Positions 52,302-61,009 of a DNA stretch of 64,000 nucleotides are shown here, piece after piece. The notes beneath the pieces were generated by a model that saw nothing but the letters and a program-made list of their open reading frames with translations, had not been told where the DNA came from and searched no databases. The first letter of the stretch is position 1; each line of letters begins with the position of its first letter. This stretch comes from Bacteroidota bacterium (GTDB lineage Bacteria > Bacteroidota > Bacteroidia > B-17B0 > Aurantibacillaceae), in the NCBI GenBank assembly GCA_017303905.1, contig JAFLBH010000004.1, positions 186,001 through 250,000 on the forward strand, written 5' to 3'. The translations under genes and the position numbers were made by a program.

Positions 52302-55300
52302 GCTAAAGCGTGATTTGTAATAATTCTTTTTATTTTAGAAAAGCTTTTTTCATCCTTTTCAAGTTTATAAATGTGTTTGTAATCAATTGCATTATTTTCC
52401 GTTGGAGAACCATTGACCAAAAGAATATTACGATCATTAGCAAATTTTAATATCCCTTTGATATTGTTAGGATGAAGCTTGCCTATTTCATCCATAACAC
52501 AGTGTAATCTGAAATCTTTAAACCTCTTGGATGCCCCATCTTTAAAAACATTCAAGAGCATAATATTTATCATGGCTTTAACAAGAATGTCTGTGCCATC
52601 ACTTCCTACATTTGCGAGCTTCTCAACCCATCCGGTATCGTTTTGGTTTTCCTGAATCCTGAACTTTAATTCAAAGGAATCTGAAAGCGAGATAGTTTTC
52701 TTTCCAAAAGTTGTAATTTGCTTAATTAGTTCTTTAAGCAGATCAACCGCCTTTTTGTTTTTTGCACCTTGGTCATTACCGGAAAATAAGTTTGGAGTGC
52801 CTAATTCATTTATATTTTCATCATTGAACTTTTTTATAGCGAGCAATATACTCACAACAGGGTTGCTACTATTATCCCATTGTAATTCTATTTTTTTGAT
52901 CGCCCCAACAAAATTTCTTTGTTCAAAATCCTTATTAATACTATGAATTATCTTTTGAATTTCTCCTCCTTTGGACATTAAACTTCCAGTTTCCTTGCCT
53001 ATGGACGTAATTATAGAAGCAAAGCGTTCATTTATTCTTTTTTCAAATTGTTCTATTTTTCTTTCTTCAATGAAATCATTTAGTTCATCCGCAAACTGAA
53101 CATATTCTATTGAATCAATCAAAATAATTTTAAAATTAAAAATATTCTTTTCCGAAAAATTACCTAAAAACTTATTTATTGATTCTTTCATTTCACCCAG
53201 CCGATCTTTTCGGGAATAATCTTTTTGTTCCAATTCTCGAATTAGTTCCCGACCGGGTTTATTAACGGCATTTTCCTCCTTTGGGTCTGAAAGATAAATG
53301 TTAAGGTCAGAATAGCTTTCAGAATTCCTGCTCTTAAATAAATCCAGCTCATTTAAATCTGCCCCATAATCTTCCAGAATTTTTTTTAATTCTGAAATTA
53401 CTCGTGTAAGTTCGGTGAGTTCAGTAAATAATGATCCCTTTTGTTGCGTATGTTTTTGCTGTTCATTAATAAGCTGCTCTTGTAAACTCTTCTTTTTAAT
53501 TTTGAACTCTTCCTCTTTATCAAATAATTCTCTCTTGTCTTTTTTGTATTCTACAACCTTGTCCCAATTATTTTCTATATACTCAAGTTTCGCTTTTAAC
53601 TTTTCTAATTGTTTATCAATTTCTGCGATCCTAGAGGTATTTGCACCTTTATCGGAAAGCTCCTTTTTTTGCTTCTCCTTTATTTCTAGTTCTCGTTGTG
53701 AATACTCGGCTTTTTTTGTTTTAAAAGTTGTATCGATTTCAGCCTTGGCTTCAATAGTCTTTCTTTCTTCTTCACGTATCAGGTTGTCTTTCTCCGCTTG
53801 TTTTGCCTTCTCCTCAAGAGAAATTTGCTCTTCCAATGCTTTTAGCTTCCTTCCTGCTACTATTATTTCTTCTGACAGTTGATCTATTTGTTTTTGTATT
53901 TCCTTCAATAAACTATGTTTCTCATTGGCAGCTTTTTGAGTTAGATCGTTTAGTGTGTTAGTCGCCTCTTCAGTTTTGGCGGTGTTGGTTTCAATTGTAT
54001 AATTATACTCATTAATTAAATCCTTGCTTGCTTTTATCTTAGGCTGATACTTCGTTTTTAATTTTATTATTTCAGATTCCAATGTTTCGTTGGCTGCAAG
54101 TATTTGTTTTTTTTGTAATTCTATTTGCCCATTTAGCTCCTCCTTATCTTTTTCGTAATCGGCAACTGTTTTTACTTTTTTGGTTATTTCTCTTAAATCT
54201 ATCTTTACTCCAAAAAAGTTTAATTCTTTCGAGTTTATTATTTCCGGGGAAAGTTCATTATGGAATAGTATATCATCTGTGCATACTTTTCCTATCGTGT
54301 TTTCCCAATTTGGATACTTTTCATTTAGCCAGCCATAAAATGAATCCTTGCTTTCATGATTTTTGTTTCAATCGACTTCACTTCGTTCTGTATATTTAAT
54401 ACAGAATTGTTCAATTTTTCCAATTTTAGATTATGGCTTTCTTTTTTTCCGTTTTCTTCAGTCTCCCATTGCGTTTGAAATGTTTTTATTTGTTCATTGT
54501 TGAATTTAGCTTGGCTTTCGGCATTTATCTTATCATTTTTAAATTTTTGAAGAGTTGTTTTTAATTGCTCTATTTCATTTTCATAAAACCGCTTATGATT
54601 AATTTCGGCCTTTTTTATTAGAAGTTCTTGAGATTGATCCTTCTTCTCGTTAACATGATTTCTAGCGGTGTCCAACGCCAACAAACTATTGTTCCGGATT
54701 TCTTTAATGATATCAACATATTGATTAGTTGTGTTTTCCTTAAAGGAAAGAAAATTGGATTGTAGTGTCAATTTCTGCTTTTCACAATCTGTTTCTATAC
54801 TTTTTAACTGATTTTGAAGCTCAGTTAACAACATCGAATATTTTTGAGTTATTTCTGCGTACTTAGAAGTCAATATTCCTTTTTCCTTATTAAGATTTCC
54901 TTGTTCAACCAATAAGGTGTCCTTTTTAGTAACGGCTTCAATTATAGCTTCGATGTTTATTTTTTTATATTCCTGCGCTTTTGTTTCTGCTTCCTTTATT
55001 TTATTATCAAACACACTGATATCATTCTGTATATTTTCTTTTTTGGACTCAAATTTACCATCAAGTTCAGTTAACTTGGCTTTTATTTGTACTTCCTTTA
55101 ATTCCAGGGTTTCTAATTTTTTCTTAATTTTAGGGGTGTTCTTTTCAATCGAATTTAAAGCCCAAGCCAATTGCTTGGCCAGTGTTATTTTCTCTCTTTC
55201 TAAAAATTTAATGGCAGATCTTAACTGAATAATTTTTTCAGATTGAGTTTTTACCGGTATTTCTCCGTTTTTGTTTTTCTCTGTCCATTTTCTTATATCT

Positions 55301-55980
55301 GAAAGTTGACTTTCAAATCCGGTAAGATGATGCTGATAATCCTCTAAACTTATAACAATATCTTCATCTTCTAAAGATCGGATAATCGTTTGCTTTATAA
55401 ATTCCGCCTTGAGTTCAGAGTTTAAAAGTACATTTTGAATTGTACGAGGAATATTTTGATATTGCTTGCTTTCCATTAATGCAAACTTTTTAAGTTCGCT
55501 TTTTCCTTCACTATTACCATATAATATATCCCGGTATTCTTCATAACGGTCAATCTTTCGCGAATAATATATTTTGCTTTGATTAAGCTGATTGCTTATC
55601 TGCTCCCATGATTCAAAAGCATAGTTATCTTTTATAAAATAGTCCTTGTTGTACTCACCTTCAAAAAATCTAAAGCAAACCTTACCCTGAGATTTGTAAC
55701 AGAGAATAGAATAAACTCCAGTTTCCTTAACTATTTCATATATGATATAAGAATTTTGATAGGGAAAATAGTATTCAGAAAAATTTTTTTGGCCGGGCTT
55801 TATTCCTAGCTTTTGGCTATCGGCATTATAAAAAAACAGGATGGCTCTTAAAATAGTACTCTTACCTACACCTTGTGTTCCTATTAAATGCACGTTACCG
55901 CCTGTAAATATTTCTGAATATTTAATTGTGGCGCTATTTATCAATATTATTTTATTGAGGTATCTCATTTTGTAATTCAT
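52298..55980 (-). pseudogene. jetC: Wadjet JetC-like SMC ATPase, interrupted by a one-base frameshift
   Basis: Two frames make one SMC-type protein of about 1227 residues. The first (54325-55980) has Walker A GTQGVGKST at 34-42 and a long coiled coil. The second (from about 54370 to 52298) continues with the hinge-side FYGWLNEKYPNWENTIGKV, more coiled coil, a signature-like GSDGTDILVKAMIN and Walker B CVMDEIGK. The break is a one-base loss in an A run (about 54357-54370, minus strand CAAAAAT); adding one A restores the frame. It could be a real inactivation, phase variation or an assembly error. JetC is the loop-extruding motor. Start could also be ATG 55968. Confidence 0.85.
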
Positions 55981-56521
55981 TTGGGATGTTAATACTATTA
56001 ACTAATCTTTCCATATATCCGAAAGAAGCAACAACTTTATATTGATTAGTAATTTCATTTTCAAGCTCGACAAATCCTTCTTTTACAAGTAAACCAACAA
56101 GGTTTTTTATTCGTTCTAAATAACTTCCTTCACCAGTGTATTTTCTTAATCCTTCTAACTTATCCTTGAGGTTTACATCTCTACCAATTTGCCCTGCCAT
56201 ATGGCTATAATCAAAACGAAAGTTGGAGCCGAAAGAATTGTCATACGCTTTCAAAAAGTCTAAAATATCAATCCATTTATATGCAATCTCAATTTTTCTA
56301 TCAAGTTCAGCTTTGATTTCAGATTTTGAGAAAAAGAAATACTCATCACCTCTCTCTAGGATAAAATTTATTGCATGAAAATAATCGCACAGTTTATCAA
56401 AATTATTTTCATCATTTATAATATCATATAACTTCCGCAAGTTATGGTCAGCACTATTGGAGGAAATAAACTGTCCTTTGCTAAGTATTTCAAAAATTTC
56501 ACCTGTTTGAGGAATATTCAT
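55952..56521 (-). CDS. jetB: Wadjet JetB-like (MukE-like) subunit
   Basis: A 189-aa helical protein of the MukE/KITE class. It reads LRKLYDIINDENNFDKLCDYFHAINFILERGDEYFFFSKSE, the pattern of the winged-helix JetB subunit that joins JetA to JetC. It lies 2 bp after jetA and overlaps jetC by 29 bases, consistent with translational coupling. Assigned by position and fold more than by sequence identity. Confidence 0.82.
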   Translation of the reverse strand: MNIPQTGEIFEILSKGQFISSNSADHNLRKLYDIINDENNFDKLCDYFHAINFILERGDEYFFFSKSEIKAELDRKIEIAYKWIDILDFLKAYDNSFGSNFRFDYSHMAGQIGRDVNLKDKLEGLRKYTGEGSYLERIKNLVGLLVKEGFVELENEITNQYKVVASFGYMERLVNSINIPNELQNEIPQ

Positions 56522-56523
56522 AG

Positions 56524-57714
56524 TTAATTATTTTTTGGATAAACCATTACGAACTCTATTTCATTTTTCTTATTGTATGTATCAGCAATGTTAAACTCGT
56601 TTTCGTATTGTGAGATCATCTGACAGAAAAAAGTTAACCGCTCCTCAAATGAAACATCCTTAGGGAAACGATAACTCTGAACAAAGTCATATAGATTATT
56701 ACCTGAAGCCATGAAGCCATTTTTCACTTCTTCCAAATTGATAAAAATTTCTTCTTCGGTTTCGGTTTCCAAATAAGAATCCTCTATTGCTTCTGCTAAT
56801 GCTATATTTTTGTGACCATTTGTAAACTTTTTACTTATTTTTAATATACTTTGATAGGCTTCATCTGTTTGCAAATAATCTATCGATAATTTCAGCGGAT
56901 ATGAAGATTTTGGTTCAAAAATAACAGAGTTATTGTTAGACAATACTTCCAAGAAATTGGTCTTAGACTTCAGTTCAAATTGATCTCTTAAATATTTTAT
57001 TTGTCTTATTTTCTCAATAAACTCGCTTTGATGTTTTATTTGATTTAAATAATTTATTATTTGTTTTTGGGTCTCAATTAAATTGTGTCTCCCTTCATTC
57101 AATTTTATTCTCAAGGAATTAGTAATCCGTTTTAGCTCTTCGTCCAACGCTGCTTTAAAGAAAGTAAGTTCTTCTTCCGTAACTAATTTCTCAGTTTGAT
57201 GAATGAGAAATTCTATGTCCTTTCTTTTGATATCAAAATTCTCAAGCTTTGCAATTTTTACTTTATAGGTGGGTTCTGTTTTAAATGTGTTTTCAATATT
57301 TCTATTTAGGTCAATAATACTTCTATGAGTTATCCTTCCAATTTTTTGTAATGAGGATTTAATCACTTTTAAATAAGAATACTGCTTATCCGAGCCACTC
57401 TCCTTTAGATAATAATTGATGCTTTCTTTTACATGTTGGATGTTTTCATGAATAAAGGCCGTGCTTACCTGCTCGTTCACTTCCAAAACCAACTCAAAAA
57501 ATTGGAGGTATTTTTCATCTATCTCAAGGAAAGCACCATTCCTCCGGAGAACTTCTTTTTCGATTAGTTTTTCAATTCTATCTTCCTCCAAAATTTCCAA
57601 TGCCATTTCATATTTATATGAAAAGGAATTCCGTTTCTCAAACATCTCGGATAGAAGGTCTTTCGACCAATCCAAGCTTTTGATAAGTTCTTTTATGGAG
57701 TTAAAGGTTAACAT
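56524..57714 (-). CDS. jetA: Wadjet JetA-like (MukF-like kleisin) subunit
   Basis: A 396-aa protein with an N-terminal helical/winged-helix region (about 1-100), a long helical middle (about 130-240; coiled-coil-like) and a C-terminal domain ending VMVYPKNN. It matches the kleisin-type JetA, which bridges the SMC heads. First gene of the long operon; its -7 box TAATTTTG and an operator lie directly upstream (57731-57765). JetA proteins are divergent, so the call depends mainly on the jetB-jetC-jetD neighbours. Confidence 0.8.
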   Translation of the reverse strand: MLTFNSIKELIKSLDWSKDLLSEMFEKRNSFSYKYEMALEILEEDRIEKLIEKEVLRRNGAFLEIDEKYLQFFELVLEVNEQVSTAFIHENIQHVKESINYYLKESGSDKQYSYLKVIKSSLQKIGRITHRSIIDLNRNIENTFKTEPTYKVKIAKLENFDIKRKDIEFLIHQTEKLVTEEELTFFKAALDEELKRITNSLRIKLNEGRHNLIETQKQIINYLNQIKHQSEFIEKIRQIKYLRDQFELKSKTNFLEVLSNNNSVIFEPKSSYPLKLSIDYLQTDEAYQSILKISKKFTNGHKNIALAEAIEDSYLETETEEEIFINLEEVKNGFMASGNNLYDFVQSYRFPKDVSFEERLTFFCQMISQYENEFNIADTYNKKNEIEFVMVYPKNN

Positions 57715-57730
57715 TTGTTTTTGCTAAGTT

Positions 57731-57765
57731 CAAAATTACATCAGCTGTTTGTCAATTTCCGTCAA
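57731..57765 (-). promoter_or_regulatory. operator-promoter of the jetA operon
   Basis: Minus strand: TTGACGGAAATTGACAA (57765 down to 57749), and 17 bases after the second TTG a -7 box TAATTTTG (57738 down to 57731). The operator contains two ATTGAC-type half-sites 10 bp apart and covers the -33 region. It also overlaps the stop codon of the WYL gene. The identical 17-mer and spacing occur at 58696-58730. Confidence 0.7.
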
Positions 57766-58665
57766 TTAGAATCGTTTATTCTTTATTTTACTGTTTAAGT
57801 AGTCTTTTAAGCTTTTGGGGCTTACTATCTCTACTTGATCTATCATGCCTAATACAAACCGCCCTACACCGTTAAAATCACAGACCCATCCATCAAATGT
57901 GTACTTATTATCCTTGCTTTTCATCAAAAACTTTTCAGATAGAGGGTATTCTTCTAGTAAAAGATTATAAGCCATAAGGCTTAATATGAGTTTTACCGGA
58001 ATAGTTTTCTCCCCACCAATCCTAAATACATCAATTTCATTACGTTTATGAAGCTTCTCATTCTTCCATTTTTTATCAGTTATTTTTACCTCTTTAATCC
58101 GAGCAACTTTAAAAGTTTTAGATGATTTAGCCTCGATATCGTAGCACCACACATAGTTATAATTTGACGTGAAGGCAAATGGCTCTAATAGTCGATCTCG
58201 GATGTTATCGCTATTAGATGATCTATATCCATGAAAAATTACCTGCTCCTTGTTTTTAATTGCTCCTTTTAAACTTATAACGTTCTCGGAACTCTCCTTT
58301 CTCACAATTTTATTTACCGCCTTGTCAGAATCGAAAAGGACATACAGTTTTTCATACAAATCATTCTTGAATTTACTTTCATCGTCAATTAAATGAATTG
58401 CTTTGCTTAGGACGTGTGCTTCTTCTTCCGAAAAATGAATTAGCTTACTTAGGTCTTTATAGTCCTGAGACTTTTTGTCTATTTTAAAATACCCATTGTG
58501 ATTATCTAATAGAAATCCGGCATTTTTAAAAGTTGTCAAATACCTGTATATGGTTCTTTCGGATGATTCAAAATCTTCAGCAAGTTGTTTAACACTATAT
58601 CCATAACTGCCGGATAACTTCATAAGTATTTCCAACATTCTTTGAAATTTTGCCTGATCGTTCAT
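57766..58665 (-). CDS. HTH-WYL domain transcriptional regulator
   Basis: A 299-aa regulator. An N-terminal helix-turn-helix of the DeoR/HTH_11 type (about 8-60; SVKQLAEDFESSERTIYRYL) is followed by a WYL-type ligand-binding domain (about 120-210; VIFHGYRS, LLEPFAFTSNYNYVWCYDIEAKSSKTFKVARI) and a WCX-like C-terminal part. Such proteins (BrxR/CapW kind) commonly repress defence operons. It lies 52 bp upstream of jetA and is divergent from the RteC-like gene. The operators at 57749, 58696 and 48145-48245 are its probable targets; its own gene lies between two of them. Confidence 0.88.
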   Translation of the reverse strand: MNDQAKFQRMLEILMKLSGSYGYSVKQLAEDFESSERTIYRYLTTFKNAGFLLDNHNGYFKIDKKSQDYKDLSKLIHFSEEEAHVLSKAIHLIDDESKFKNDLYEKLYVLFDSDKAVNKIVRKESSENVISLKGAIKNKEQVIFHGYRSSNSDNIRDRLLEPFAFTSNYNYVWCYDIEAKSSKTFKVARIKEVKITDKKWKNEKLHKRNEIDVFRIGGEKTIPVKLILSLMAYNLLLEEYPLSEKFLMKSKDNKYTFDGWVCDFNGVGRFVLGMIDQVEIVSPKSLKDYLNSKIKNKRF

Positions 58666-58695
58666 CTGCCTGTATTTAAAGTAAATATAAAACTT

Positions 58696-58730
58696 TTGAC
58701 GGAAATTGACAATGACCTTTTGTTATTTTG
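58696..58730 (+). promoter_or_regulatory. operator-promoter of the RteC-like gene
   Basis: TTGACGGAAATTGACAA (58696-58712) is identical to the jetA operator, and a TTATTTTG -7-like box (58723-58730) lies at the same 17-base distance from the inner TTG. It sits in the 87-bp divergent gap, so it could also control the WYL gene on the other strand. Confidence 0.7.
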
Positions 58731-58752
58731 TCCCAAACCTAAAGAATTGAAA

Positions 58753-59547
58753 ATGAAACAAACTTTTGAACATTTACTTAAACGCTACATCAGAATAGTT
58801 GAGTGCAACATTGAGAAACGCTATAATAGGGCAAAGGATAAAGAATTTGTAAGGGATGAAATCGAAAGAGAATTTGCCTTATTAAATATAATTCAAGTTG
58901 TTGGTGAGTATAAAGAGAAAATGGTTGAAACATTTAATACTTATTATAGGAGAGGTGAAGCCATCGAAGAGATCTTACCTCTACTTCAAAAAATCTATGG
59001 AGAAGACGTGAAGGATGAATTGGATATAAAAAAAATCGAGAATGGTGTAGCATTACCAATTTATATTAGCGATGAAGAAAAGCAATTAAGGGAGTTTGTT
59101 TTGGATTCAAAAAAGCTGAAACACTTTTTTATACGTTATTTGGCTAGTAACGAAGTTGCACAAAATTTAAGTACAATCTTCATTAAAAATAATATTCTTC
59201 CTACAATAACAACTGAAATTGAAACTACTATAGCTTCCGAAACATCATTAAAGAACTCAACTATAATTAAATGGACAGGAAGTAGGGACAACAAAAATGA
59301 ATTTGTTCAGCTAGTTTACGGACTACACACTTCCGGATATATCAATAATGGAAAGGGAGAGATAACGAAAATAGTTGAATTATTAGCAAATATTTTTGAT
59401 CTTGAGTTAAGTAAAAACTGGCAGAGCAATCACTCATCAAGCATTCATAAGTCAAAAAATGATTATGAGCCAAAAATTTTTACTAATCTTCAAGATGCTT
59501 ATAAAACTTATTCTACAGCATTGATAGAAGGAAAAAGAAAGAGGTAA
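58753..59547 (+). CDS. RteC-like protein
   Basis: A 264-aa protein from ATG 58753, chosen because the upstream ATG at 58642 lies inside the regulator and would override the operator. The N-terminal part is helical and charged. The C-terminal region (IKWTGSRDNKNEFVQLVYGLHTSGYINNGKGEITKIVELLANIFDLELS) matches the RteC domain, known from the Bacteroides conjugative transposon CTnDOT as an activator of excision genes. It is expressed divergently from the WYL gene. Its role here, regulation of the island or of host genes, is inferred. Confidence 0.72.
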   Translation: MKQTFEHLLKRYIRIVECNIEKRYNRAKDKEFVRDEIEREFALLNIIQVVGEYKEKMVETFNTYYRRGEAIEEILPLLQKIYGEDVKDELDIKKIENGVALPIYISDEEKQLREFVLDSKKLKHFFIRYLASNEVAQNLSTIFIKNNILPTITTEIETTIASETSLKNSTIIKWTGSRDNKNEFVQLVYGLHTSGYINNGKGEITKIVELLANIFDLELSKNWQSNHSSSIHKSKNDYEPKIFTNLQDAYKTYSTALIEGKRKR

Positions 59548-59571
59548 ATCAAAAACAAGTAGGATTGGTGT

Positions 59572-59590
59572 CTATTCTATTTGAGAATAG
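59572..59590 (+). terminator. weak hairpin after the RteC-like gene
   Basis: CTATTCT-atttg-AGAATAG, a perfect 7-bp stem, 25 bp after the stop codon, followed by a short T run further on. It may be a terminator or part of the island end. Confidence 0.35.
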
Positions 59591-59676
59591 GATGTTTTAA
59601 AATGAAAGGTAGTTAATTCGAATATGTTTGTATTTTACCTTTAAATTTTAATGATCTTTTCTACCTTTGTACCACA

Positions 59677-60261
59677 TTGAATCAACCTCAAAACATACTC
59701 AACCCTCATAACTGGACATCAACTTATGCTGATGAGCTGTTTGGCTATGCCATGAGTAAAACAGGAAAGACAGAGTTGGCGGAAGATTTAGTGCAAGAAA
59801 CATTCCTTGCCGGATTAAAAGCAATGGAGAGTTTTAAAGGGAAAAGCAGTGAGCGCACATGGTTGTTCGCCATATTGAAATTTAAAATTGCGGATCATTA
59901 TCGCAAAGCTTCAACAAAATATGAAGTAAATAACCAAAGTTTTTCTTTTGAGGATAATTCGTACATCGACAATTACTTTTCCGAGGATGGAGATTGGAAA
60001 GAAAACGCTGCTCCACACTCATGGGGAGTAGAAAACTTAAATGGTATTGAGAACAAGGAATTAGCGAGCGCTTTAAATTTTTGCATCGACAAACTTCCTG
60101 ATAATCAGAAACAACTTATCCTTTTAAAACTCGTGGAGGAAGAAGAAACAGAAAAAGTTTGTAAGGAATTAAATATTACTTCGACTAACTATTGGGTGAT
60201 CATTCACCGGGCTAAGTTACAATTAAGGGCTTGCCTCGAAAAAAACTGGTTTAAAGCATAG
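59677..60261 (+). CDS. ECF-like RNA polymerase sigma factor
   Basis: A 194-aa sigma-70 family (region 2 and 4) protein: DELFGYAMSKTGKTELAEDLVQETFLAGLKAMESFKG in region 2 and IDKLPDNQKQLILLKLVEEEETEKVCKELNITSTNYWVIIHRAKLQLR in region 4. No ATG fits; the frame starts at TTG 59677, seven bases after a TACCTTTG -7 box (59662-59669), so the transcript could be leaderless. The next gene, 4 bp later, is a small zinc-binding protein of the anti-sigma kind. The following genes may be the regulon. Confidence 0.88.
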   Translation: MNQPQNILNPHNWTSTYADELFGYAMSKTGKTELAEDLVQETFLAGLKAMESFKGKSSERTWLFAILKFKIADHYRKASTKYEVNNQSFSFEDNSYIDNYFSEDGDWKENAAPHSWGVENLNGIENKELASALNFCIDKLPDNQKQLILLKLVEEEETEKVCKELNITSTNYWVIIHRAKLQLRACLEKNWFKA

Positions 60262-60265
60262 AAAA

Positions 60266-60544
60266 ATGAAAAAGTTAATGAACATAATTATGTTATCCTG
60301 CAATAAAGCTACTCTTTTGATAGAGAAAAGTCATGCAGCACCATTATCTTTTATGGATCGTGTGAAGTTGAAAATGCATCTTGCCATGTGCGATAAATGT
60401 GCGGGTTACCAAAAACAAAGCCTTATAATTGAGAATGCCTTAAAATCTAACCGTCAATCATTCTCCAATCCTTCAAATTTGAAGTTAGCAGATACTTCTA
60501 AAACACGCATTCAGAAGGCGATAGACGATAATCTTAAAAAATAA
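60266..60544 (+). CDS. small zinc-finger anti-sigma-like protein
   Basis: A 92-aa protein. It shows a zf-HC2/ZAS-type motif: Cys12 in LSCNKAT, then HLAMCDKC (His-x3-Cys-x2-Cys) near residues 40-48. Many anti-sigma factors of ECF systems begin with this domain; here there is no membrane helix, so it is a cytoplasmic form. It lies 4 bp after the sigma gene. A role as its partner is inferred from layout. Confidence 0.75.
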   Translation: MKKLMNIIMLSCNKATLLIEKSHAAPLSFMDRVKLKMHLAMCDKCAGYQKQSLIIENALKSNRQSFSNPSNLKLADTSKTRIQKAIDDNLKK

Positions 60545-60611
60545 TTCATTTTTTGTGTAAGGTTTTAAAATGGCTTACTACTAACAAGTATAAACCATTA
60601 AAAATCTAAAA

Positions 60612-60917
60612 ATGAAAAAAATCATCTTCACCCTTGCTATCGTAGCAGGAATTTCTTTTGCAGCCAGCGCTCAAACAGCTCCAAGCAAAACTAAATCAAC
60701 TACCAAAACGGAAACAAACAAGAGTACTGCTACAAACAGTCATTCCAGTTGCGGTGAAAAAGGCCATGTTTGTACAGCGGATTGCAAAAAAGCAGAGAAC
60801 AAGGCTGCTGCTATGAAAGATCACGTTTGTACAAATGCTTGCACATCAAGCGGGCATGTATACGCTTGTGGCGAAAAAGGTCATACTTGCACTGCTGAGT
60901 GCAAGAAGATGAAATAA
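60612..60917 (+). CDS. exported Cys/His-repeat protein, possible metal binder
   Basis: A 101-aa protein with a signal peptide (ending AAS-AQ, residue 20) and a Thr/Lys-rich linker. The second half has three HxCxxxC units (HVCTADC, HVCTNAC, HTCTAEC) and two CGEKGH motifs. The repeated Cys/His spacing suggests binding of zinc, copper or a similar ion in the periplasm. No family recognised. It follows the sigma/anti-sigma pair by 67 bp. Confidence 0.65.
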   Translation: MKKIIFTLAIVAGISFAASAQTAPSKTKSTTKTETNKSTATNSHSSCGEKGHVCTADCKKAENKAAAMKDHVCTNACTSSGHVYACGEKGHTCTAECKKMK

Positions 60918-61009
60918 TCGAAGCCTTTAGGTATCTCCTAAGTCTTGTATCATGAGGTCAATTAAATAATTGCCTCATGATATACTTCTCTAACCAAAAC
61001 AAATCACTT

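Larger units (their letters stand above)
44656..59623. mobile_element. accessory island integrated at tRNA-Ser (right boundary uncertain)
   Basis: The left end is marked by a serine-recombinase gene running into tRNA-Ser. Contents are unlike the flanking housekeeping and secreted-protein genes: small unknowns, a complete Wadjet-type operon with extra nucleases, a WYL regulator and an RteC-like gene. The right end is not proven. I found no long repeat of the tRNA 3' end; the 7-bp TTCGAAT of the T loop (44656-44662) recurs at 59617-59623, just after the last island gene, and I use it only as a provisional limit. Confidence 0.5.

Noticed and set aside
53415-53882. Plus-strand frame of 155 codons, rich in Ser and Phe
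   Set aside because: It is the mirror of the jetC coiled coil (Lys/Glu codons read backward) and has no signal or motif.
54325-54375. Programmed -1 frameshift in jetC
   Set aside because: The site reads ACA AAA ATC; after a -1 slip the A-site codon would be AAT, which does not re-pair with the Ile tRNA. A simple one-base loss fits better.
59572-59590. Hairpin as certain right end of the island
   Set aside because: It could equally be a terminator; no tRNA 3'-end repeat is attached to it, so the boundary stays open.
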